A stretch of DNA of 13,832 bases from Kiritimatiellia bacterium (GTDB lineage: Bacteria; Verrucomicrobiota; Kiritimatiellia; SLAD01), in the NCBI GenBank assembly GCA_007127595.1, contig SKZA01000381.1, forward strand, positions 1-13,832. The letters are read 5' to 3'. How positions within the stretch are numbered: position 1 is the stretch's first letter; each line of letters opens with the position of its first letter. Shown piece by piece: positions 6,678 to 13,800 of the stretch. The notes under the pieces were generated by a model. The model ran no database searches and was not told where the DNA came from. It saw only the letters and a list, made by a program, of their open reading frames with translations. The position numbers were made by a program, and so were the translations under genes.

Positions 6678-6857
6678 CTCCCTTACAGGGAGTGTGGTTA
6701 TTAGCTATCCTTTAATCCGTCTTATCCATTCTCATCCGCGCCGCCGGACTCCTTTCGGGGAGCTTTATCGGGCACGCTGAAGGCGTGCCATTCGTGAGCC
6801 CGGGGCAACGCCCCGGGAATAATTCCGCCCCCATCACCCCGCACCCTGAAGGGGTGC
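6678..6857. repeat. Palindromic repeat cluster (REP-like) between eboD and eboE
   Basis: Several stem-loops are packed in 180 bp: CTCCCT/AGGGAG (6678-6692, 3-nt loop); an imperfect CTCC/GGAG (6749-6762); GGCACGC/GCGTGCC (6771-6789, loop TGAAG); CCCGGGGC/GCCCCGGG (6799-6817, loop AAC); GCACCC/GGGTGC (6841-6857, loop TGAAG again). The 'GCACGCTGAAGGCGTGCC...GCCCGGGGCAACGCC' layout matches a dispersed element I recall from PVC-group genomes (memory, not searched). The last stem lies inside the eboD reading frame, whose stop is at 6834-6836, so the final EboD residues (about VAPLQGAG) are encoded by repeat DNA. A decayed copy is at 10447-10497. Confidence 0.75.
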
Positions 6858-8018
6858 AACAACCGACTTCAATTGCAACACGGCCTGCTCCATGGCCGTT
6901 CGATCGATTTCGTGGACTTCCCGCTTGCGCCCAAGGCCGTCGGGGAAGGTAACGCATAGCTCGCCACCCAAATGCTCTCGAAAATCTTCCAGACCGCCGA
7001 GCAACTCAAGCGCGCCGTAGCCGAGTCGCCGCTCCATTTCCAGGTGCCACAACGTAAACCCCGTCTCCGACAAGCCGCGGATCAGGGCCTCACCGTCTGC
7101 CGGGTCGAGCCAGCCGCATTGCACGGCGTATAAAGCGTCCACAGCCAACCCCGCCGCCACCGCTGTCCCGTGCGGCACACGATAATTGGACATCGCTTCC
7201 AGTTTGTGTGCGGCCCAGTGTCCGAAATCGAGTGGACGGGCACGGCCCATTTCAAATGCATCGCCCGTAGTACGGATATGTGCAAGGTGCAGTTCGGCGC
7301 AACGCATGATCAGACGCTCCATGGCGTCGCCGTCGCGCGCGCAATAGCGCGTCGCTTCCGCACATAATGAGCGGAAAAAGGCGGCGTCCTTGATCAGCGC
7401 GACCTTGAACGCCTCGGCCACGCCGCCGATCCAATGTTCGTCCGGCAGCGTGTCGAGCAGGGCAAAATCGTTGAGCACAGCGAACGGCGGATGAAACGTG
7501 CCGATGGTATTTTTCCCGCCGTGCAGGTTCATGCCGTTCTTGACGCCTACCCCCGCATCGTTCTGAGCCAGCGTCGTGCTGGGCACGCGCACCATGCGCA
7601 AACCGCGATGGACGATCGATGCGGCAAAACCTACCGCGTCGAGTACCGCGCCCCCACCGACGGCCATCACGCAGGAATGACGGCACAACCGATATTCGAG
7701 AATGGTGTCCACGATCTCCATAGTGAGCCGGTAATCATTCTTGATCGCTTCGCCCCCGGGCACGACATGAGGCGCCTTGACCAGCTCCACCTCGGGCGCG
7801 TACGCCTGAAACCAATCCGAAATTCGCGCGGCCAATTCCGGCGAGCGCGCGTCAAGGCCGCCGTCGACGAAAACGAGCGTGCGACGGGGGGTGGGACCTT
7901 CCGCCCGGCAGATCATATCCCGAAGGGTCGTGTTCTCGGGCGCGAAAAGGTTCCGCGTGAATACGACCGGATAATCGAATGCAACGGACAATGCCTGATA
8001 AATGATATGCTTTGGCAT
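6834..8018 (-). CDS. eboD: Ebo system 3-dehydroquinate synthase-like protein EboD
   Basis: A 394-residue sugar-phosphate-cyclase fold protein, the EboD member of the dehydroquinate synthase superfamily rather than housekeeping AroB. Landmarks are FDYPVVFTRNLFAPEN (14-29), typical of EboD; NAD-binding GGGAVLDAVGFAAS (121-134); VPSTTLAQNDAGVGVKNGMN (145-164); KNTIGTFHPP; and the metal ligands in AEAFKVALI (Glu202), FGHWAAHKLE (His271) and PHGTAVAAG (His283). All ligands are kept; the acidic residue of the usual HGEAV is Thr285. The true product is unknown. An ATG at 8036 would add six residues, but the ATG at 8018 has TAAGG upstream. The upstream methyltransferase ends 73 nt before. Its C-terminus runs into a palindromic repeat. 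Confidence 0.88.
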   Translation of the reverse strand: MPKHIIYQALSVAFDYPVVFTRNLFAPENTTLRDMICRAEGPTPRRTLVFVDGGLDARSPELAARISDWFQAYAPEVELVKAPHVVPGGEAIKNDYRLTMEIVDTILEYRLCRHSCVMAVGGGAVLDAVGFAASIVHRGLRMVRVPSTTLAQNDAGVGVKNGMNLHGGKNTIGTFHPPFAVLNDFALLDTLPDEHWIGGVAEAFKVALIKDAAFFRSLCAEATRYCARDGDAMERLIMRCAELHLAHIRTTGDAFEMGRARPLDFGHWAAHKLEAMSNYRVPHGTAVAAGLAVDALYAVQCGWLDPADGEALIRGLSETGFTLWHLEMERRLGYGALELLGGLEDFREHLGGELCVTFPDGLGRKREVHEIDRTAMEQAVLQLKSVVAPLQGAG

Positions 8019-8091
8019 GACCGCAAACCTTATCATTGAGGCAAGAAACGTTCAAGCGCGGGGTGGCGAAGTCCACGGGCAAGTCGGCTGG

Positions 8092-8892
8092 TCAGAGGGA
8101 GCGGACGCGTAAGACCCACGTGGCGCAGGTGACTTCGCGACCCAGGACCTCGGTTTCGTGTTCCTGACGCGCGATATATTGTTCAAGCACGCCCGATAAT
8201 TCGGGACGTGAATGCACCAATGCTTCTGCGCGCTTGCGGATCAAGGCCGTGTTGCGCTGATTGATGCGCAACAGCCTCTCCGGGGCCGCGATGACTTCTT
8301 TCACAATCTCTTCGCCGTGTGCCGTCAGTTGCCGAAGCATTTCGTCGCGCCCGACGTACCCCGGATATACGACCTTCTCGCGATCCGTTTCGGAGTTGAG
8401 GTGCGCGTCGTCGATGAGCATGAAGCCGTCGCGAATCACGTGTTCGCGCAAGGCGCCGATGGTCGATTTATAATCGCCAAACACAGGGCCGACACTGGAC
8501 AGGATCACCACGTCGACCTTCTCTCGGAACGAGGAAAGGAACGTCCGAATTTCGTTGTCTTCGAAAACACAACGCTCGGTTACCCCCTCCCGCTCGGCAC
8601 GCGCGCGGGCGACTTCAATAAACGGCTGCATGGCGTCCACGCCGTGTACATGCCAACCGAAACGCTTGGCCAGTTCGACTGCGATTCCGCCTTTTCCGCA
8701 ACCGAGGTCCAGCGCCGAACGCATGGCCGGCGTAACAAAGGGCTGGAGCAAATCAACGCATGATGTTGGGGATCCACTCAGGTCGTCGATGTCGGCGAGT
8801 AGTTCGGGAAGGACGGGCAAAAGGGCGGGATCGCACTCCATCGCGACGGCGATATCATCGTCCCATTCAGCTTGACGCGTGGAATCATCCAT
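8092..8892 (-). CDS. Class I SAM-dependent methyltransferase
   Basis: A 266-residue Rossmann-fold methyltransferase. SAM-binding motif I is LDLGCGKGG (61-69), followed by HVHGVDAMQPFIEVARARAE for motif II, a VFEDNEIRTF segment, the motif IV region VDVVILSSVGPVFGDY (about 118-133), and RDGFMLIDDAHLN. The substrate cannot be read from sequence; the group contains small-molecule methyltransferases. The frame stays open upstream to a TTG at 8928, but the ATG at 8892 is preferred because it avoids overlapping the divergent secreted-protein gene (starts 8911). No Shine-Dalgarno is evident. It is 73 nt upstream of eboD on the same strand, so it may be co-transcribed and act on the Ebo-linked metabolite (inference); it is not a canonical Ebo gene. 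Confidence 0.85.
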   Translation of the reverse strand: MDDSTRQAEWDDDIAVAMECDPALLPVLPELLADIDDLSGSPTSCVDLLQPFVTPAMRSALDLGCGKGGIAVELAKRFGWHVHGVDAMQPFIEVARARAEREGVTERCVFEDNEIRTFLSSFREKVDVVILSSVGPVFGDYKSTIGALREHVIRDGFMLIDDAHLNSETDREKVVYPGYVGRDEMLRQLTAHGEEIVKEVIAAPERLLRINQRNTALIRKRAEALVHSRPELSGVLEQYIARQEHETEVLGREVTCATWVLRVRSL

Positions 8893-8901
8893 GCCGAAAA
8901 T
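8872..8901 (+). promoter_or_regulatory. Possible promoter for the CxxC secreted protein gene
   Basis: TTGACG (8872-8877) is separated by 18 nt from GAAAAT (8896-8901), a 4-of-6 match to the -10 consensus. The predicted start would be only a few nucleotides before the ATG at 8911, consistent with the absence of a Shine-Dalgarno there and implying a nearly leaderless transcript. The element lies in the 5' end of the divergent methyltransferase gene. Weak, chance match possible. Confidence 0.3.
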
Positions 8902-8910
8902 CGTCACACA

Positions 8911-9303
8911 ATGGATAAGGTCTTTCAACGCGCATTTCTTGTTCTGCTGGTATGCCTGTTAAGCGGCGGCCATTGGGCCGTACTCCAGGGTATCGCGTGG
9001 ACGGGCATGATCGTGGACTATTCGCGCGAGGCCACATTGTGGGACGGCGTCCGGAAGACGTTCGACGGTCAGAATCCGTGCAACATGTGCATGGCGATCA
9101 ATCGCGGCATGCAAGAGGAGGCTGCGCGGAACAGTGAAGCGCCCGCCCCGCGCGTGGATGACGTGCGCCTGTTCGGCCTGCAGCCGACATCGACCCGCGT
9201 TCTTCGGCCCGCCCCCCGCGCGTTGGACTACGAGGTTGTGGGGCACCCCCCGCTTGAGGCTCCCGGCGGCAAGCCGCCCGTACCTCCGCCCCGATTCGTT
9301 TAA
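8911..9303 (+). CDS. Small exported CxxC protein, possibly metal-related
   Basis: A 130-residue protein with an N-terminal hydrophobic stretch (VFQRAFLVLLVCLLSGG), either a signal peptide or an anchor. After it come WAVLQGIAWTGMIVDYSREATLWDGVRKTFDGQNPCNMCMAI with Cys57-x-x-Cys60, then a long, proline-rich, probably disordered C-terminal tail ending PVPPPRFV. I recall similar short proteins (pattern: WAW/DYS.../KTFDG.HPC..C) in Verrucomicrobia relatives, with no known function. The ATG at 8911 is chosen over a TTG at 8872, because the hydrophobic segment then starts the protein. It lies 141 nt before the His-rich outer-membrane-type protein on the same strand; the shared CxxC motifs suggest a redox or metal role for the pair. 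That is inference. Confidence 0.75.
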   Translation: MDKVFQRAFLVLLVCLLSGGHWAVLQGIAWTGMIVDYSREATLWDGVRKTFDGQNPCNMCMAINRGMQEEAARNSEAPAPRVDDVRLFGLQPTSTRVLRPAPRALDYEVVGHPPLEAPGGKPPVPPPRFV

Positions 9304-9444
9304 CCCCTGCCCGGCCGTGCGGAAACCATGGCCGCACAAACAGGTGACGACCTTTGCCGATCCCGTCGGCATTCCATTCAACCGAGGCGAACCGCGCGTA
9401 GAGCGGTTCCACTGATTCAACGCTATTATTTCGAAAGGGAAACC

Positions 9445-10413
9445 ATGTTTAAACGAATCATTCTTATTGCCGTATGTGCGCTGTCCGTCCGGTCCGTGAC
9501 GGAGGCGTGCGATATTTGTGCCACACACGTGGCACTGGCCGGGCGCGAAAGCGCCGGGCACACCACCATCAGCCTTTACCATATGTATAGCCGGTACGAT
9601 CGCCCGTCCGGGGGAGGGCACTCCTTTGACAGCCATACGACGCAGGCGGCCGTTAGCCATTGGCTGGCGGATCGCTGGGCCGTACAGGTCGGCGTGCCCT
9701 ATGTGTATCGAAAGCTGGACGACGAGAGCGAGTCGGGGCTGGGCGACGCCACCCTGATCGCGCTGTACCGCGCGCTGAACCGGTTTGTCGACGACCACGT
9801 GTATCGCATCGATGTATATGGCGGGGTCAAGGCGCCGACGGGCGACTCCGATCGCCTGCGGGACGAACGTGAAGCGCGCACATCGCATCATCATGGACAC
9901 GCACATCGACATCACGCCCCTGCGTCGGCACATGACGCCGCGTCCGAACATCACGGACATCACCGCCCACATGCCGTCGGCCATCACCTGGCGCCGGGCA
10001 GCGGTTCGTGGGACGGTATTTTCGGCGTGAAAGGCATGGTCAAGCGGGGGCGGTGGCTGGGCCTGGCGGAGACGCAGTACAACCTGCGCACCAAAGGCGA
10101 TCACGGATTCCGTCACGGCGACGAATGGACGTGGCGTATCGGTACGCATTACTACGCCTTGCTGACCGAGGAGAAGTCGTTGACTGCCGGCATGAACGTC
10201 TCCGGCGAATGGCGCGACGAAAATCGTCTGGACGGTCGTACGCTGCGCGGCTCGGACAAGGCCGGAGCCTATGTCGGCCCCGCGCTCGGCTATACGCACA
10301 GCGACCGCTTGTACCTAACCGCCGCATACGACATTCCCGTCAGCGAACGCAACAAGGGGACGGGCGGCGCCGCCGATCATCGGGCCCGCGTCAGTCTCGC
10401 GTGGTCGTTTTAG
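9445..10413 (+). CDS. Outer-membrane beta-barrel-like protein with His-rich loop
   Basis: A 322-residue exported protein. The signal peptide is MFKRIILIAVCALSVRSVTEA, and the mature chain starts CDICATH (Cys22, Cys25). Alternating-strand segments (AVQVGVPYVYRKL, HVYRIDVYGGVKAPTG, GAYVGPALGYTHSDRLYLTAAYDIPV) and a C-terminal LAWSF ending in Phe fit an outer-membrane barrel resembling the 'phenol MetA pathway'/transporter-like family (PF13557 type); GLGDATLIALYRAL and VKAPTGDSDRL are family-like. Residues 148-181 carry 15 histidines in 34 positions, probably an extracellular or periplasmic loop able to bind Zn, Cu, Ni or Co. The ATG at 9445 has AAAGGGA (9434-9440) upstream; an earlier ATG at 9328 adds no signal. 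Metal export/uptake or sensing is inferred, substrate unknown. Confidence 0.82.
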   Translation: MFKRIILIAVCALSVRSVTEACDICATHVALAGRESAGHTTISLYHMYSRYDRPSGGGHSFDSHTTQAAVSHWLADRWAVQVGVPYVYRKLDDESESGLGDATLIALYRALNRFVDDHVYRIDVYGGVKAPTGDSDRLRDEREARTSHHHGHAHRHHAPASAHDAASEHHGHHRPHAVGHHLAPGSGSWDGIFGVKGMVKRGRWLGLAETQYNLRTKGDHGFRHGDEWTWRIGTHYYALLTEEKSLTAGMNVSGEWRDENRLDGRTLRGSDKAGAYVGPALGYTHSDRLYLTAAYDIPVSERNKGTGGAADHRARVSLAWSF

Positions 10414-10446
10414 TTGCGCAGCCAGCTTTCAACGAGGATGGCTTCT

Positions 10447-10497
10447 TTATTCCCTGGGTCTTGCCCGGGGCTCAGGAGTCGCTTCCCTTCGGGAAGC
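10447..10497. repeat. Decayed, inverted copy of the REP-like element plus hairpin
   Basis: 10447-10477 matches the reverse complement of 6792-6822 at 26 of 31 positions, so the core (TTATTCCC..GGGCTCA) occurs twice in the window in opposite orientations. The central palindrome is eroded here. Just after it GCTTCCC (10481-10487) pairs perfectly with GGGAAGC (10491-10497) across TTC, equivalent to the CTCC..GGAG module at 6749-6762. It follows the stop of the beta-barrel gene (10413), where it might also serve in 3'-end formation, though there is no U-run. Confidence 0.65.
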
Positions 10498-10647
10498 TCT
10501 TCAGAAAGCTACGCAACACGCTGAAGATAAAAGGTTATGGGCTCAAGGACCCACAGATACCGAATGTTCTCATTGGAAATGCAGCGACGGCGGGCACTAG
10601 GGATAGGTAGAATCGATTCTGCAGATCAAAAATAATGGTAAGTTCTT

Positions 10648-10653
10648 TATAAT
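10648..10653 (+). promoter_or_regulatory. Candidate -10 box (TATAAT) for the amylase gene
   Basis: An exact TATAAT at 10648-10653 sits in the AT-rich island. No good TTGACA-like -35 lies 16-18 nt upstream, so other AT-rich hexamers nearby, such as TATAAA at 10673-10678, are equal candidates. With the latter, the operator at 10686-10699 would cover the transcription start. Confidence 0.35.
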
Positions 10654-10685
10654 AAAGTATATATAGCAAAATTATAAAATTATAA

Positions 10686-10699
10686 GTAAAGCGCTTTAC
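10686..10699. promoter_or_regulatory. LacI-family-type operator upstream of the amylase
   Basis: GTAAAGCGCTTTAC is a perfect 14-bp palindrome with the central CG typical of LacI/GalR-family operators (AAnCGnTT core; compare MalR and CcpA sites). It lies just downstream of the AT-rich promoter zone and 110 nt before the amylase start, a position suited to repression by a sugar-responsive regulator. No regulator gene is in the window. Confidence 0.65.
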
Positions 10700-10809
10700 C
10701 TTTGTTCGTGTTTTGCGTATTCTTTCCGTTGTGGTGGCTTGAGCCAATGGAGCCGGGCTGATTGATCTGGGGCGCTGGAGCCTCCGACGTAATGGAAAGG
10801 GAACAAGAT

Positions 10810-13800
10810 ATGAGCAAGATCAAGTGGGGTTCACTATTTTTAAGCGTATTATTCGTCGCAACATCCGTGTGGGCGGACTTCCCGTTCAATGCGTCGGATC
10901 CGGTGTACGGTTTGCGGTCGCGGATCGCTGAAGATGACAGTTTCCAGTATCACCCCAGCCCGGAGGACTGGCGGGACATTAACATCTACCAGATATTTAC
11001 CGACCGCTTTGCTTCCAGCGGCGAAACGCTGAGCTACATACAGGAACAAGGCTGGTATGTCGGCAGTCGCCACTACCCGGAAAACCGCAACTACCACCAC
11101 GGCGGCGACTGGAAAGGTCTGCTGCAAAATCTCGATTACCTGGAAGGCATGGGCGTCAACGCCGTCTGGTTGTCCGGCGTGCAGATGAACTGGCAGGGAC
11201 TGGACACGCGCTTTACCCCCTATCACTATTACCACCCCACCGATTTTTTCCGTGTCGATCCCGCTCAAGGCACTTTCCAGGATCTCAAGAACCTGATTGA
11301 CGAGATGCACGCCCGCGGGATGTATGTGATTCTGGATGTGGTGCCGAACCATATGGCCGACTTGAGCGGTTTGTGGGGCAACAATCGGGCGGATAACAAT
11401 CAGTTCTGGCCGCACGGCAATGACACGCACGGTTGGTGGACGGATCGACGGCACGCGCCTCCCTTTGATCACCTGCACCTCTTTCACAACCACGGACGCA
11501 TCACCAATTGGGACAGCTATCCGGAGTACATGATCGGGGCATTTCCGGGCACCGACGATCTGCGTACCAGTCGCGAAGATGTCCGCGAATGGCTGACGCT
11601 CGCGTTCAAAAACTTGATCGACGCGACCGATGTGGACGGATTCCGTGTCGACGCCATCAAGCACATGGAGGAAGACTGGATCAAGGACTGGGCCCATGAA
11701 ATGCGTCAGCATGCGGCCTTTCGCGGCAAACACGACTTCATTATTTTCGGCGAATACTTCACCTACGACAACGAAACATTGGCCCGATTCGCCCGTGACC
11801 CCGGTTATTCCTTTAACTCGGCCCTGTTCTTTCCCATGAGCCAAACCTTCATGGGCGTGTTCGTGCACGGAAATCGCACCGCGCAACTGACGGAAACGCT
11901 GAACCTCAAACATGCTTACGGCGAAGGCCGTGACCGCCTCGTCACTTTCATTGACAACCACGACGTGAACCGCATCGGCCTCGAGGCTGGCAGCAACCCG
12001 GGACACATCGAATGGATCATGCCGCCGGCCTTGACCTTCCTGTACACGGCCACCCCGGTACCCTGTCTCTTTTACGGTACGGAACACGCCTTCCAACAGG
12101 GCGGACACCGAAACGGACAAAACGCGGGCCCCAATTATGACGATCACGATCACCAGCGCGAAACCATGTTCGACAAGGGTTTCCAGCCCGGCCCGGCGCA
12201 AGGAAACAAACTCGCGCAAACCAATGCGCCACTCTATCAGCATATCGCGGCGCTTAACCGGGCGCGGGCCGACCATATCAGTCTGCGGCGCGGCAGCTTT
12301 CAGGAACGCTGGAGTACGCAGCACGGTCGCGGCGCCTATGCCTTCCTGCGGACCTATGACGACGAGCAGGCGCTGGTCGCGTTCAATACCGCCGACCATA
12401 CAGAATCAATTAATCCGGAAGTGAGCAAGGATGACGGCACGGTGTTCGTGAATGCACTGAACCCATCGGAAGAAGTCACTGTCAGCGGCGGACGAATCTC
12501 CTTCAGCCTGAATGGAAAGGAATCCAAGATCTTCGTGGCCGGGACGGTCGCCGCCCCGCTGTGGGTCCGCGGCACGCATCACTATCCGTTCGACGGCGAC
12601 ATCACGCCCACCAGCGAAATCTGGATCAATACGGAAGCGGGTCCCGCCGGCGATGTGACCAATGTCGTGCTGGTATACAGCATCGACGGTAACGAGGAAT
12701 GGTCGACGGCGCCGATGACCTTGAACGCCGATTGGAGCAGTCAGGGCGGAAACTGGTACAACTACAATCTCGGCGCGTATCCGGCCGGAACCGTGATCGA
12801 CTATGTCATCGCCGTTGAAGGCGAAGGGGAAACCACCGTCTGGGATGACAATGACGGAAACGATTACAGGATGATCGTAGGCGAAGGCGAGGGCCCCGAC
12901 CTGTGGGTGAACAATATTAGCAACTGGCCGCGCGACGGCTCCGCCACGGAAGCGACGATTCTTTATGTCGACGCAGAGGCCGGCCCGCAGGAGGGCGTAG
13001 AAAGCGTCACGCTCTATTACTCAACGGACGAGGTCACCTGGAATTCCGTGGTCATGTCCTTGAACGCGGAATGGGGATCGCAAAACGGGTACTGGTTTAA
13101 TGCCAATCTCGGGACCTTCCCGGCCGGTACCGTGATCCTCTATTATTTGGAAGCGACCAACGGAGAAGATACGGTGGTCCGAAACAATGGAGGCCAATAC
13201 TTTCAAGTGACCATTCGCTCGTCGCCGATCGTGATCACGGATCCGGTCGGCCCAATTACGATCAGCGCACCCGTCTACACTCTCAGCGGTACGGCGAGCG
13301 GGATCATCGGTGACCTGACCTGGTCCAACGCCTTGACGGGCTTAAGCGGAACCGTTCCGGCAGCCGCGGAATGGACGATTCCGGGTGTCGCCCTCGATGT
13401 CGGCGCCAATGAAATCCGCGTCAGTGGGGAAATTGAAGGCTCAGGCGGCGGGGCCGGCGTGCTGGCGGAAGATCATGCCGGCAACTATGGCGATGGCTGG
13501 GACACCGGATCGAACGGCGGCTCCGGCTTTGAGCCGTGGACGATTGAAGGAAGCGAAGACCAAGCGGGTACCTTTATCGGCGCCAACGGATTCGGCTTCT
13601 GGTCCCACGAGGGTGGTAACTGGGTCGCAGCGATTCGGCCGTTTGCCTCCTCGTTGAGCGAAGGACAGACTTTCTCGATCCGCATGCAAAACGGCTGGAT
13701 CTGGGAAGACGACGGTTCGGTGGGCGTCGCCCTGCGCAACTCAGCCGGCGATACGCAATGGGAGCTCTATTTTGAAGGAGCGGCGGCCCATTATACCGGC

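Larger units (their letters stand above)
10414..10809. other. Intergenic region upstream of the amylase
   Basis: About 400 bp with no convincing gene. 10447-10497 is a decayed palindromic repeat. 10500-10610 shows nothing I can name. 10611-10690 is strikingly AT-rich compared with its surroundings and probably holds the promoter. 10686-10699 is a perfect palindromic operator. The remainder, to the Shine-Dalgarno AAAGGGA (10796-10802), is an untranslated leader of roughly 110 nt. Confidence 0.7.

Noticed and set aside
6834..8018. Housekeeping 3-dehydroquinate synthase (aroB)
   Set aside because: FDYPVVFTRNLFAPEN and the adjacent eboE match the Ebo branch, and the HGEAV motif is HGTAV here; no other shikimate genes are near.
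8959..10299. 446-codon open frame on the minus strand
   Set aside because: It is antisense to two plus-strand genes with signal peptides, a Shine-Dalgarno and barrel-like features. Its predicted protein shows no recognisable domain and is typical of GC-rich shadow frames.
10849..12399. 516-codon open frame on the minus strand
   Set aside because: It lies entirely antisense to the GH13 catalytic domain, whose four conserved regions are intact on the plus strand; the reverse frame has a low-complexity V/R-rich translation.
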